A stretch of DNA of 64,000 nt from Cryptomeria japonica (GCF_030272615.1 NC_081413.1:721078367-721142366), one strand, 5' to 3'. Shown: positions 1-14,216, counted from the stretch's first letter. Notes: a model not told the origin generated them from the sequence alone. Made by a program: numbers and translations.

Positions 1-682
1 GTGCATGTTTGTACACTACACGATGGCAAATAGATATTGTTTATTATGAATGGATTAAGTTTAATAAATAGTAATGGATTAAAGAGAGATATGAGATCTC
101 ATACAAGAGAGACTAAACTCCCTCTAACATCCAAGGGAAGCCTCTAATTTTATGTGAGAGGATACATATAAAGGTTCATTAGGAATGAACCCTCCAGGCA
201 TAGGTTTGGGTCTAGGGACGACCCTAACATTAGGAGCTTACACCTTTGCGTGTAAGCATAAGTGGTGGTGTAGAATTGTTACCATCACGATGATTGAAGA
301 AATTATGACGTTGACACTTTTAAGATAAGAAAAGATGCTTGGTTGATTAAGTTGGTACTTGTGAATTAAAATAAAAAAATAGTAGCAACCAAGGGTGATT
401 GTTACACAAATCTCACCCCAAGTAGAATTATCTTAAAGATACTATAATGTCCCCTTTATAGTACACATTTTATGATGTTGACGTTAACCTATTTCTCCAT
501 GGTCTCGTAGGCTAAATAGGACATTTAAGGGTTCTTGAGGATATTTGGCCTAGGTAGTTTCAGTTGCGAGTGATTCTGATGTGTTTTGATGTGTTTTTGA
601 GATACTTATTATTTATAGTAAGTTAGTTGGGCTAGATCTCGATCAACAGTGAACCCGTTAATAATATCTTGATGATGATATT
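1..682. other. No gene seen; AT-rich intergenic sequence
   Basis: No open frame of useful length, splice pattern or RNA gene is visible. It lies left of an LTR-like block and may itself be old repeat or part of a long intron of the GLR gene whose 3' exons start at 3314. Confidence 0.5.
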
Positions 683-2175
683 TGTTGTTTTTTACTAGAG
701 TTTTAAAAATCGTTCGCGATTATTAATAAAATAAAGTTATAAAAAATTAAATATTTAACTTTATTAATGTGGGAACTTAAGTAAAGGGAAAAGTTATTTT
801 AAAATTAAAAGTTCCCTTTCACTTGAATATTAAAAGGGAAGTGTTTTATTTATCCCACATTCGTTGGAGATGTGTGTGGGCTCTCTTGGAAAGGTGAAAA
901 GGACACTTCTATGCTAGAATTCAAACCAGAGACTGTGCCAAGTGTCTCCATAGGAGAGTTGGAGATCCTTGTGACCGAATTCGTTGCATTCACCATCAAT
1001 GAAAGAGATAATGGTTGTCCTATTTTGGACAAAAATCTATTGAGTGCATGATGACATGATAGGTCATTAATTGTTGGTGGATGTTTTGACCAAGTGGTGG
1101 CTCATTCATCGCATGACGGTTGCCATGATTAAGGAGTTAGTGGGTCATTAATGCATAGTGGGCAATTTGAGAACTGGAGGTCATTTAATGCATTATGGAG
1201 GCCCTTCTTAGGAGCAGAGGGTAATTAATAGTTAGTGGGTGATATTCCTCATTGATGGTTGCTCCACTACTTGGCATCTTATTTTGGGAATCTTTGGTCA
1301 AACCCTAATTAGGGTTTTGCATGGTGAATATTAGCCATTGATTTGATTGTAATCTAGGTCGTCCATTTCCTTTTGGAGGCCTATAAAAAGGGTTCACCCC
1401 TTCATTTGTAGAAGGGAGGAGAATTGTTGCTATAAGTTTCTAAGATAATAAGAGTGATACATTGGCTTTTGGTGTTCACTTGTGTTATTTTAAAACTTGC
1501 ATGGTTTCATCTTCCTCCCTTAGATTAGATTTGCTTCAAGTATTTAGATGAGTGAAATAGATTGCATTGCTTTATGGTGAGATCACTTGCTCATACCTTT
1601 TGTAGATAGATGATTTCTATCCACAGTGTAAGGTTGGACTGAGCTTTTATTTGTGTGTTCTTAACTTGGATTATCGAATGAGTATTGTTCTCCGATGGTG
1701 TTCATAGATGATTCAAACTCTTACAAGCACAACCTTTGAAGATTGCACCCCTTTTGTGTAGTTGTCTAAAAGTGGCAAAGCAAAGTGTGGTCAATCTCGC
1801 CTAAGCTTTGTTGTTTGTTGAATTCTTAGATTTAGATTAGCCTTTCTAAACCCCTTTCCTATTTACTTTCTGCATTATCTTATCGAAAAGTCCCAAAAAA
1901 GAGTTATTTATTGTTAAATCATTTGCCAAATCTCCTTGAAGCTTCAAATTTGTTTAAGTCTTCTTCACTATACGTAAGTCCCCTTGGATTACCAACAACA
2001 TCAAACCAAACGAGTCTATATCCATCGTGAAGTCACAAGTATGCAGTTGGAACCTTGAAATCATTGTATGATCTTCCTGCAATCTTAGCATACATGGGAT
2101 TTTGATCAAGAGAGGATAGAGTGACCATTGGAAACTTTATTCTATGTTGGTGTGGTCATAAAACACTTGTCAACA
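683..2175 (+). mobile_element. Probable LTR of an old LTR retrotransposon
   Basis: The block begins TGTTG and ends CAACA, the short inverted repeat usual for LTR ends. It has a TATA-box-like CTATAAAAAGG near 1381, placed as an LTR promoter would be. Just after the 3' end comes TGGTGCTAGAAGG (from 2180), starting with the TGG expected of a tRNA primer-binding site. Gag-like coding remains follow. No second LTR lies in the window, so the left boundary rests only on the TG...CA pairing. It could be the 5' LTR of a truncated element inserted in an intron of, or upstream of, the GLR gene. Confidence 0.45.
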
Positions 2176-2900
2176 AAATTGGTGCTAGAAGGAAGGCCCT
2201 AGCAAAACTTTCACTGAAGAAGAGATCAATTTTTCAAAGAGAATTATCCAGATGAACCAAGATTGTGTTTCCGCCTAGAGGTACGCCCCCTATCCTGCAG
2301 CCAAATTTGGGATTCAACAACGACCAAGAAGACATCATCTCAAGACTGAACAATCTTGCCTGAAAATTGAAGAGGAGTGCACCTGAGTACATGCATGTTT
2401 GCTTCGTTTTGTGAGAAGAAGAAGAGAAAGCCATAGAAATCGCAGTAGCAATTGAAAGAGCACTTCTCAACTAGAGGTTTCCACTCCCTCCACATCCTCA
2501 ATAGTTTGAACTTGAAGAACTGAATCTAAGCAATACACGTTGGATCGTATCAACTCATTCTCACCCGAGAGACACCAAAGAATTCTGAGATCCACTCCAG
2601 GGACAAAAGAACTGCAAGAGTTAAAGTTTGCTCCAAAACCAAGGCATGACAAGAAGGAGGCTTCAACAAGTCAAGGTTCACTGAGCATAGGAGATCTTGC
2701 CCGCTTATTCTAGACTCCACCACCTCAACGACCAGTACAAGGAGCCACTCGTGCAAGCAATCAGCAAGGACTTGTTCAAGTAGTAGCACAAGCAATTATC
2801 CAACAGCAACCAGTTCAAGCAATGGCTGCTTGGCATCCTCAAAATGCTTCCCCTCTCAGGGCATTCATTGTCTATCATGATATGCCCAAGAATCGATTTG
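2176..2900 (+). pseudogene. Degenerate gag-like leader of the upstream retrotransposon
   Basis: Directly after the LTR and primer-binding-like site, short open stretches interrupted by stops read as protein in shifting frames: a segment containing PPILQPNLGF near 2285, Gln-rich stretches near 2770-2830, and one ending MPKNRF near 2900. This is the position and composition expected of a decayed gag. No zinc knuckle, protease or RT is recognisable. The call rests mainly on position. Confidence 0.35.
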
Positions 2901-3313
2901 GCCTCCTATTGTTGAATGCATTAGTTTGGTATCAATAGTTTTATTTGATAGCTATATCACTTATATATACTTCCTTTTGAGATCTACAATTACATTTTGG
3001 AACTTTCAGCCAGCGAGAGTTTGAACCTTGGTCTTCTTCCTGTCAATGTCTGTCTCTAGCAGTCAACCCAGCCCAATGGACCTCTCATATCAGTAGTTAA
3101 TGCAGTATAATTGAATGGATTCGCTAATGTATATTTTGGTGAAGATTGTTTTCACATTTAAGTAGGGATAGCTTTAGGCAAATAATGTTTGTAAGGACTA
3201 AAGTCATAGTATTTCACCCCAATAATTGGTAGGATGATTCAGTAGTATAGAGTGGTGCCATTTTTACAACAAAAGATGAAACAAATTACTCTTTGCTTTA
3301 TGTTTTTGTGCAG

Positions 3314-4824
<1,511 letters not shown>

Positions 4825-7378
4825 ACCCAGTTTCCAGTACTTACCACTGGAAGCCCTGTCAAAGATGCCATGCTGATACATCAATCTTAGCTGCTTAAAA
4901 TGTAATGCAGTGTTATTTGCTCTATATTTGTGTGATTGCTTATTTATCGAAGAGGCTCAGGTATGAGCAGAGGTGGCATAGAGATCGAGACATCAGCTGG
5001 CAATATTTTGGGTTTGGGTCTGTAAGTTATGTTCACGTTTTATCTTGAAGTGCCCCCATGGTGACACATGGACGTGCACAGATTATCAAAAGTCTGATCC
5101 CTATCTCTAGAAACCTCAAGATTGTTACCGTAAAATTCCTTCTTCCCTACTATTTGTACCAACCTCTTTGGGCAGAACCTCAAAAATATTAATATAATTG
5201 CTATGTAAAAATTAATAATTTTTAGCAAAGAAAATATGATTAACAGGCATGGATATTTTTATTGTAGACAAGGGCATAATGTGAACTTCTTGAAGAATCC
5301 ATAGTTGATCATCATCAACACTCCTCAATCTCTTGGAAAGTAACTGAATCTTGTTTCATATTATCTTTTGGCATTTCATCAAGTTGTTGCACCTGCCTTG
5401 TAAAGCAGCGAAACAGAAAAGCAATATAAAGGCCCTAATTGCCCCAAACTGAGTCATAAAGGCTGCAAACTGCTGCCCACATGTGCCCCTATCCTTGGGA
5501 TGTCTTTATGTAGCTAAAAAGGTATTTTAAGAGTCATAAACTGCTCTTTTTCTGAGTATATTTGAGTTCATTTAGTGATCATCTTTAATCACTCTGAGAG
5601 CATTTGATGTTTATCGATTGCCCTACATGACCATAGTTGTTGCTTTGCAATAATGCTGATAGAAGCCTGAAAATTCTGAGTGAAAACATAAACATACTCT
5701 CACATCGATATTCACTTAGAAAACATTATGAAATCTCTGCAGTTATATTGCATCATTTGGAGGCATCCTTCACTTTTTAGTCAACCAAGCTTTGACTTAC
5801 ATTGCTTGGGATGATTGTCATCTTTCTTGCTCTTGAACTTGGACTGTCTTTTCCTCTTAATACTGTCTTTTCTCAATGCATTCTAGTCACTATTGTCATC
5901 ATAGTTCCAAATTTTTCATAGCTATGTACTTTGTCCCTATGACTGTGTCTCATGCTTGATATGTCTTCTTTCTGCATTATCATGACAGGATTGCCTATCA
6001 TACACCATTCTACTATGGACTGTCATGCTATTTTGATTTATGTGGCTTTTCTTCATGTCAATCTTTGTTATTATGTGGCAGTTTTTTATGAAATGCCCTT
6101 CATTTATCAAGTATGCCCCATTATTCTTTTTGATTTATCAAGATGGAGCTGCCATAGCACTATTCTCCTCACACATGGCTCTTGGATTATGTACTATTCA
6201 TTTTGCTTGGCTCTTTTCCCTATCATGTTCCTTTTGTCATGTGTATTTTGAGTATGTCTTGGAATAAAACTCAGGTCCTCGAGTATTTGCCATTCTAGCT
6301 AAACTAAACTCATGACTGTCATAAGATTTTACCCTTAACCCACTGTACACTGGCATTATTCATCGGACTGTGTTTTGCCTTTGTGCATGGACTACCTTTT
6401 TCTTGTGCTTGGATTTCTACTTCATATCAATGGTGTCTTCTTTTCTCGATCATATTTTCTTCTTTATCATGCAAAGACTCACTACTTGTATGATATGACT
6501 ATCCTCAATGGAGTATGCTCTGTTTTCCTTCAGAACTATCACTTTCTCTTTATCACTGTTCCTTTGCATTGGCTTCCACTATGATATAGACTGCCCTGAG
6601 GTTTGTTTGGTGTTAGAATTATTATTTTTCCTTTAGACCTCCTTCAAGCAAGCGAGCTCTTGATTGTTCCTCCGTTCTGCAATAACCTTGCTCACTGTCC
6701 CCTTCATTACATTATAGTCTTCTTTATGTCACTGTGATCACACCGTCATGATAGATCTTGACAAAAAACTTCTTTGCTTTTGACTTTGGTTTTCCCACTC
6801 CATTCTTTGTCGACAATATTACACCTTCTCAACACCTCTTTTCTTCGTAACAAATATATATCCATGTTCAATTTGTTATACTTTTTTGTGGTCCGCTCTA
6901 TGAAGACTTGTGTATTGATTGTCTTCATCCTTGCTATACCAACTTTTGCCCTGTTGTTTTCATTTTGCCTTTAGTTGCAAAACCTGTACATAAAGAGATA
7001 GAGGAATAAATGGAACCAAATAAAACCTTCTTCATGTCTTATGTCTATCACTTAACTCTTGCATAAGGCACTTTTTGCAAGTACTATCACCGGTTTGTCT
7101 TGTTTGTGACAATCCCTCTATAATGGTCTATCAATGAAACTGCTCCTCTTCATTAAGCTTATTTGTGACAGTCGCATGTTCATTGTCACTCTCATTTTCA
7201 GTGTCATGTGTTTGATGTTGTGGTTTGTGTATTGGATACTCTCAATTGTCCTTCAACTTGCATAAATCCCCCATGTTTTCTCTTATACAAAACCTTCATA
7301 CAATTTTATAGTCTTTAATCCAACCACATCAATAGCCTTCACTGTCATTCTACACAAGGAGGTTCCCAAGATTAAGAA
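4825..7378. other. GLR 3' flank and long gene-free stretch
   Basis: The first few hundred bases are probably the GLR 3' UTR. From about 5280 to 7370 the plus strand is T/C-rich with many short words such as CACTGTCAT and CATGAC. The hydrophobic open frames here (for example 5952-6251) look like products of the T-rich composition. Probably decayed repeat; no domain is recognised. Confidence 0.5.
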
Positions 7379-7793
7379 AAGCATGAATATTGTTCCAAAG
7401 TGATCTTGACTCTCTAAGATGTGTATGCAAGACTCGATTAAATGTAGCTAAATATGTTTCTATGACTTCCTAAAGATTAAAGTGCATATAATGCAATCTA
7501 TGAATGATGACTTGCTATCGAGGATTCCAAAATTCGAACACAATATTTTCAGCGTATTGCCGAAACGCTTCAAATTTTGCCTCTTCTTTGATTCGATTTT
7601 CGAGGTCTATGTCTATTTGTACTGACTTCCGAACTTCATCATCTATGACAGCTTAGACTATGTCATATTGGTCTTGATCAACTATTAATTCCTCAATAAG
7701 GATATTCAAACCGTCATTTATTTCTAATTGAACATTGTTTGGCCCAAGATTGGGTTGTTTGAATGGGAATTTATCGTTTCCTTTTAGACCCAT
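7379..7793 (-). pseudogene. Unknown decayed coding segment, copy 1
   Basis: Reading leftward from the ATG at 7793-7791, one frame stays protein-like for about 138 codons with only three stops (one TAA, two TAG). It begins MGLKGNDKFPFKQPNLGPNN, has an acidic stretch, then a part containing RIKEEAKFEAFRQYAENIVF, and ends in a TAG near 7379. A related segment sits about 338 bp to the right on the same strand. I do not recognise the family; a retroelement gag-region protein is possible but unproven. Confidence 0.4.
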
Positions 7794-7929
7794 ACGTTGA
7801 AGACTACTATGCAGACAATGCAAACCCTAAAAATGATTGACACTTTGCTTTTTTAACATGGTTTGAGAAATGTTGCTATAGTCTTTTCTACCAATTGTCT
7901 AATGGCTTCTTTCTAAGCTACTCTTTGTA

Positions 7930-8131
7930 TCTTTTTCCTTAGTTTCTCATCAAGACGAATGGACTTCCAAATTTCATCATCTATGACGGCCTCAACTATG
8001 TCATATTGGACATGATTGACTCTTACTTCCTAAGCGAGGTTATCTAAACCATCAATTATTTGTAATTGGTCATTGTTTGGCTCAAGATTGGGTTGTTTGA
8101 ATGGAAATTCTCTATCTCCTCTAATACCCAT
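7930..8131 (-). pseudogene. Unknown decayed coding segment, copy 2 (partial duplicate)
   Basis: From the ATG at 8131-8129 leftward the frame begins MGIRGDREFPFKQPNLEPNN, closely parallel to copy 1 (MGLKGNDKFPFKQPNLGPNN). It keeps the following elements, such as QYDIVEAVIDDE, with one stop in about 65 codons, then loses similarity. Conservation between copies at the protein level supports former coding function. The two copies form a short direct duplication on the minus strand. Confidence 0.4.
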
Positions 8132-8649
8132 GGACTTAGGTATGATTCCTATACTCTAATGCAACACTAAATCTTAAGTGAGTGAATGACAATTTGGTGA
8201 AGTGACTTGTGTTGGGACTTTGTGTGATGAATCTAATGGTACTTATGCATGAATTGAATGCCTAGGACCTAAGATCACTTGAAAGTAACAAGTATATCAT
8301 CTTTGAATTTGTGCAAAAGGCTTGGATCTGACGTTGGTGTCAATGTTGACACTTAACTTTGTTGAGGGTTTGTTTGATCTTGTCGAAAACTGAAACTTTG
8401 ACTTTGTTGAGGTTGTGATTTGCTTCCTATAATGTTTTGAATTTGTCGAAGTGTAGCAAAGGACACAACAATCACATCAAAAGAATAAAACCATGAAAAT
8501 AATATTTGTCTAAAGAATTTTTTTCAAATTTCCATGAATGTTGAGATCTTTCTCAAAATCTCATTTTGTTCTCGATATATGGGGGCAATTTGATATCACA
8601 TCAGAGAAACTCTTCTAAGGTCAAAAGGTCACAAGTATGACCACAATCC
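8132..8649. other. No gene seen; AT-rich sequence left of the repeat pair
   Basis: No open frame or RNA gene is evident. Only patchy resemblance to 11474-12040 is visible by eye, so it may be an extension of the same repeat family. Confidence 0.35.
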
Positions 8650-9599
8650 ACATCTTGATACTCCATCAGCTCAAATAGCCCTGTCACACCCTAGGATGCG
8701 TCCGTTTTTTTGCCTTTTTCCAGAAACTAGACTAAAGAAGATTGCTCCTCAATTGGTCCGTTATCTTGAGAGATATATGGTGAGTGTCTTGGGGGCGGAT
8801 TCTTCCCCACCCTTGCACCGTGATAAAATAAGTTTTTTGGTTACTGACTCAATTGAGCTTCTAATTCCTAAGGTGTTTAGAAAGGGTTATGTTCGAGTGG
8901 TCACAATCAGCAGCATTTTGGTTGAGGGAGGTCTCTTAGTCTGTAGAGGTTCCGCTCTACAGATTTTAACGCATCGTATAGGCACTGAGGGAGGTATAAC
9001 GTCATTGTGACAACATGTAACACTCGTCGCATATGATTTTCATCACATACGCATTTATTTATAGTGGCTTGGATTACTTGGCTTTAGTTGTTGCCACTTA
9101 GGTCATTCCCCTCTCACCGACCTTAATGGCACCCTAAGGGCAACTCAAGAGGGTAGGCCTTCTAAAGGATTTAATTGCAAGAAATAAATGAAAGCATGAA
9201 AAAAGAGAGTATGGTTTTTTGATCACCCATTGAAGGGGAGAGCATAATACCTATCCCTTCAAAGGCACGAAAAAACAAGGGTTCTTTTTAACTTTTCATC
9301 GCAATGATTTTCTAATCTATTTGGAGATGTTGCTCCAAAAAAGTATGGGGTTCAATTTTAACCTTCATCACAATTGTGAAATAGAAGACAAGTTTGTTTG
9401 TGGTTTATTTAACTTGCACCAAATTGAAGTGTTTCTAAGCTACCCCTGCAGAAAATTATGTTAGTAAGCACACGGTGGGCTATCTAGCCTAATTTTCCAA
9501 TTACAGAGTTCTGTCTTTTTACATACAAAAAGATATTTTGATAAAAACTAGACTTGAAACAGGACAGAAACAGAAAAACTTAATCTAACAATTATGAAT

Positions 9600-10250
9600 T
9601 ACCTATAGAGCGAATGTGAGTTGATGTCAAGTCAATTGCGAATTGATATATCATCAATTGTGAATCATTGTTTAAGTAATTGCAATGTGATGACTTCTCA
9701 ATTGTGAATTGATATAATATCAATTGCTCACAGTAAAAAAAAAAAAATTGAATTTTTGAATTTTTGAATTTTTTAAAACAATAGAAAAAGACAGAAGATA
9801 GAAGGGTTATTCTGCAATGATATTGTCCCACACCATGCAAGCCATCACATCAATCTCATTGTAAAATTTGTACTCAGTTAAGAAACGATGGATGTTTCTA
9901 TGATATTGGGCAATCTACTCTTTTTCCTCGATTTCACGAAGCTCCCTTTCTGCCTTTAAGAGTCTTTGATATGTCCTTTGTTGTCTCCTATGTTGTTTTG
10001 CCTTCTTTGCACCTGAAATTCTGAAAGTCACCTTTCCTGCCATTGTATTAAATACATCTTATGTGCAGAAATTGAAATTTGCATAATTTGATGAAATTTC
10101 TGGTTAGACGTGCAAGACTAGATAATGAAGAAACAACACAAGACAATTTGATTTTGCAACCCTTTATGGCAATTGCGAGACACTCTAGCAATTGCAGTGT
10201 CTGGTCAATTGCAGTGTATTGTAATAGCAATTGTGAATTTTTGATTGATC
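9600..10250. repeat. CAATTG-rich interspersed short repeats
   Basis: The six-base palindrome CAATTG recurs many times, often as CAATTGCGAATTGAT or AGCAATTGTGAAT, with 15-60 bp spacing. There is no fixed unit, so this is a motif-enriched region rather than a strict tandem array. Confidence 0.55.
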
Positions 10251-10639
10251 AATTGCAAAATCTGGATCATGTTCACCATGCACGGATCTACAAAGTCATT
10301 TAAAACAGAAAATTTAGGTTAGCATGATTCACGTCAGGTTCACCATTGTTTCTACACCTGAATGTCATTTTGTTATTATTAAGCTAATTAGCAAATAAGA
10401 ATGAATCACCAATTCTCAACTAATTAACAAACAAGCAAACATAATCAATGAAAATCAATACGAAATAAGAAATGAATTCAAATAAGAACTTCGTCATTCT
10501 GCATCTTTGCTTCCATTGTGCTTTTCCAATTCGAGTGGTTGGTAGCTCTCAGGTATTGCACCAATTTCCTACATACAATTACTTTGAAGACTGTGATTTT
10601 GTGATTCTCGCTTGAATTGAGAAAATGATGTTGAATTTA

Positions 10640-10930
10640 TAGATTTTCAACACAAAGGGGGTGAGAAATAGAACTCAAGTGTTGATTGATAGATAACTAA
10701 AATTGATTGATCAGTGAACTAGTCATGATTGATTTGTTAACTAAATAGATTGATCTGTTAACAGGATTGATTGGATAGTGAACTCAATAGATTGGCTAGT
10801 AAACTCATTTGATTGATCATTGAATAGACTAGGGAGATGACTGAATTGATCGATTAGTCATAAAAAGTTGATTGATGAGTTAACTGATTTGATCAATCAG
10901 TTCTGATTTGATCAATCAGTTCTGATTTAG
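10640..10930. repeat. GATTGAT/GTTAACT minisatellite-like tract
   Basis: Variants of GATTGATC, TGATCAATCAGTT and AGTGAACTAG alternate through this interval, with one perfect local duplication around TTCTGATTTGATCAATCAG near 10888-10925. An AT-rich tail built from AATTTGAAAT and AATTAAATAA words runs on to 11460. Confidence 0.5.
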
Positions 10931-11473
10931 CATGTGTTGTAGGAATTTGAAATTGAATTTGATTTTCATTTTCAATTTAGATTTGAATTTGGTCATTCAA
11001 ATGCTGAAATACACATGAAATTAACTGAAATTCAGATTTGGTGAAATGTGAATTTGAAAATGTGAAATTAGATGAAATGAAGTGAAATTCAAATTTGGGG
11101 AAATATGAAATGAAAATAGATGGAATTAAGTGGAATTATAATTTGGGGATTTGGAGGAATTTAATTAATTAATTTAAATGAAATTATTTAAACTTAGGAA
11201 ATAGAATTAATTAAATAATAGAGATTATTTGATTAAGGAATAAATCATAATTAATTAAATAATTGATATTTAATTAATAATTGAGATATGGTTAATTGAA
11301 TAAAATGATGAAATGATAGAAATGTGAATAATTAGAAATGTTGAATGATTAGTAATAGTCAAAGGTGGTGATTAGAAGAAATAATTACTTTAATCAAATA
11401 ATTAAAGAATTACTTAATTAAATAGACGAATAATTAGTGTAGAATTAATGAGACATTTTTAGGTGTCTACACA

Positions 11474-12039
11474 AATGATCAAAATGTTGATGTTGGTTAA
11501 TATGGATACTTCGTTTTGATACTCAATCTTACTAGTCTAAATAGAGGGTTTGTTCGATAGGCCCCTATGACAAAGTACGTCAAATGATATTGATCAAGTT
11601 TCTCGATACGGAAACCAAATTTGACAAACTTGAATACCTAACTAGGTATTGTTGTTGAGATAGTTTGGATGATAACTTGTGATCACTTGGTTTGATACTC
11701 CTCTAATCTTGTTGGAAAGTCTTGCCTAAAGATAGTTTGAAAAGTTGATAACCACCTCCAAAGGTGCTTTGTTGGATTTGAAAATCTCTTCCACTTATGA
11801 TTTCTCTTTGTTTGAACTGATTTTTTAGTTGATTGATTTACATTTTGCAAGATGTATTAACATTTGTGACAAGAATACATAGCACACATGAAGACAATGG
11901 TCATCCTAATGCTAAACATTTAGTGTATGTTCTTTTGAGGATGTGTTCAAATCCCCGATGTTTTCACTAGTTTGGATACAAATAAGACACACCAAGTAGA
12001 CTCTTTATTCAAGGGTCACTGACAATATCATAGCCCACA
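11474..12039. other. No gene seen between the two repeat copies
   Basis: AT-rich sequence without open frames. It separates the TGTAGACACC end of copy 1 (11473) from the recognisable start of copy 2 homology (about 12040). Confidence 0.35.
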
Positions 12040-12676
12040 ACTCGATACTCCTTCAGCTCAAACAATCATGTCACCCCCTAGAGGGCGCTCATTTTTTTGC
12101 CTTTTTCTAGAAATTAACCCAAAGAGGATTACTCCTCGATTGAGTACTTATCTTGGGAGATGTATGGTGAGTGATCTTGGGGGCGCATTCTTCCCCACCC
12201 CTACACTATGATATTGCCAATGTATGGCAACTGACTCGGCTCAAGGTTTCTACTTCTATGGTTCGTAATAAAGGTTTCGTTCGCCGCGACAAATGATAAA
12301 CTCAATTAAGAGGCTTCCCAACCTTTAGAACAAAGACTTTTCACATCACACAGATTATAGGGGAAGGCTATCAAATACACACTGTTGTTGGAGGGGATTT
12401 TCATTAGCCTCCACATTTGATTATAGTGTGTTGGTAAACTTGGCTTTAGTTGTTGCCCACTTGGGTCATACCCCTCTCACTAGCCCCCTCAAGGCTTCAG
12501 GAAGGCAAGCCCTCTAAAGGTTTTAAATGCTTGAAAGTAAATAAAGAATGAAAAAGAATGGGTTTGGCTTTTTGGTCATCCAATTAAGGGGAGATCATAT
12601 ACTTACCACTCAAGACAAAGCATACAATGTTCTTTTTATCTTTTCAAAGCAATTATTTTCTAAGTCCTAACTGGAG

Positions 12677-12680
12677 ATGT
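12677..12680. repeat. Target-site duplication ATGT, left copy
   Basis: ATGT here is repeated at 26213-26216 on the other side of the transposon. The homologous uninterrupted copy has GGAGATGTTGCTCC (9323-9336) with a single ATGT, confirming a 4-bp duplication. Confidence 0.8.
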
Positions 12681-12728
12681 GGGTAAGTGCACAAAAATGG
12701 TGGTCAAAAAGGGGGTATAAGTGGACAC
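12681..12728 (+). repeat. Left terminal inverted repeat
   Basis: Begins GGGTAAGTGCAC and ends at AAGTGGACAC. It pairs with the right end with a few mismatches plus an extra stretch of about 9 bp (around GGGGGTAT) that the right end lacks. Confidence 0.8.
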
Positions 12729-13544
12729 TTTTTTTCTGAAATCAGGTGAACCTGAACTTAGAGGCAAAATTTGAAAGTCATCCACTCAATATATGAAGAT
12801 AATCAAAGAACAAATATTGTAGTACTTTGAATCTAGTTTCCAAACTACTAAACTTTTTCAAAATTGGATAAGATTAAGGGGGTCAAATCCTTCGCGCACG
12901 AAAAACTGACCCTGTTTTTTTTTTAAAAACATAACATAGTGTCTGACGTGCACATCAAAAAAGTCATAGTTAGATTTACTATTTTGACAAATCCTTTGGC
13001 AAAAAGATAGTTAAGAGTGAGCACTAGAAGATGTGTATTTTTTGTAATTTTTTGTTGAGTATTTTTATTTTATGATTTTTCCAATCGAGTACATCCTAAA
13101 AATTCGATACTTGTTTGTGTGTGAAGCATAAGTTGCACTAAACAAATCGAAAATACAATTATTTTTTTTTAAATTGTAAAGAATCAAGTGCACTACAATA
13201 ATATATATAGTTTTTTAAATTTGGATACACATATCAAAAGTTATTCAAAAAATGGTGCACCTATGTCTGTGAGAACTATGGAGACACTAGTAAAAGAAAT
13301 TCAACAATAATATGTTATTGTTGTTCAAATTGAAAAAAAATTATATGGTTAGAAAGCTCAGAAGATGGGTGAAAATATGGTGGCAATTTTAGAAATACCC
13401 ACTTTATGAAGTGGAAACCTGACGATGACAAAGTCGATAAACCAAGTTGATAAAATAAAACACGTCAAAAATGAGAGAAATGGAGGGAAATCAAACTTCC
13501 AATCCGTAGCTTTGTCATCCAGGCCTATTTCCAAGCCTAAAAAG

Positions 13545-13690
13545 TCAAAAGTGTGTACGGGGTACTTATGGTTTAAAAAGTGCGTACAGGGTATTTATAT
13601 TGTAAGAAGCACGTACATGCTTGTTTCCCTTTAAATAGCGTGTACGCGCTATCTTTACTATAAATATGATATTCTATGTACGTGTTGTTT
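13545..13690. promoter_or_regulatory. Left subterminal GCGTACGC-type motif cluster
   Basis: Near-palindromic motifs around a GTAC core occur about every 28-30 bp: GTGTGTACGGGGTA, GTGCGTACAGGGTA, GCACGTACATGCTT, GCGTGTACGCGCTA, and TGTACGTG at 13678. More occur at 14765-14875 (GCGCGTACACGGTA, GCGCATACGTAGTA, GCACGTACGCAG). The same family clusters at the other end of the transposon. Repeated subterminal motifs often bind transposase in large plant DNA transposons; binding here is inference. Confidence 0.6.
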
Positions 13691-13819
13691 CATTCTGTAC
13701 AATATGATATTCTATGTATAATATGACATTGTATATATAATATGTTTATATACATATAATATATTAAACATATATATACACATGTAAGTGTATCGTCTCT
13801 CCCTCTCAAACGTATACAA

Positions 13820-13820
<1 letters not shown>

Positions 13821-13874
<54 letters not shown>

Positions 13875-14156
13875 CCCATCCCTCTTTCTCTTCTTCTCTC
13901 CCTCCATACCCCACTGCAACTGTGTCTGCACTTCTATAGAAGTAAGTGAATTTATTTCTTATCTGCAACTTCCTCTTTGACTTTTATCATGTATTCTCTC
14001 CCTCCCTCTACCTCTCCATTCCCCCCATGTTCTCTCCCTCTCTCCCTCTCTCTCCCCTCCCCTCTCCCCTCTCCCCTCCCTCTTTCTCCCTCTCCCACCC
14101 CCCTCTTCTCCCTCTCTCTCTCTCCCTCCTTCCCTCTCTCCCTCTCTCTACATTCC

Positions 14157-14216
<60 letters not shown>

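Larger units (their letters stand above)
8650..11473 (-). repeat. Long minus-oriented repeat, copy 1 (LTR-like)
   Basis: The segment 8650-9340 is clearly similar to 12040-12680: shared stretches include GCCTTTTTC(C/T)AGAAA, a block around GATTCTTCCCCACCC, and the CTTGGCTTTAGTTGTTGCC block. The right end reads TGTAGACACCTAAA on the minus strand, a common way for plant LTRs to begin, and copy 2 ends the same way at 28713. Inside are a CAATTG-rich stretch, a GATTGATC-rich stretch and an AT-rich tail. It could be a solo or truncated LTR. This copy retains the unoccupied target of the 13.5-kb transposon at 9327-9330. A 104-codon open frame at 8696-9010 is not kept in copy 2. Confidence 0.55.

Noticed and set aside
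5952-6974. Hydrophobic frames of 60-99 codons resembling membrane proteins
   Set aside because: The plus strand is T-rich, giving Phe/Leu/Ile/Cys-rich translations in several overlapping frames; no domain, no conserved start.
8696-9010. 104-codon open frame in repeat copy 1
   Set aside because: The homologous copy at 12080-12400 does not keep the frame, so coding is not supported.
9600-10250. CAATTG-spaced repeats considered as CRISPR-like array
   Set aside because: Spacing and unit length vary, the motif is a 6-bp palindrome, and the context is a eukaryotic genome.
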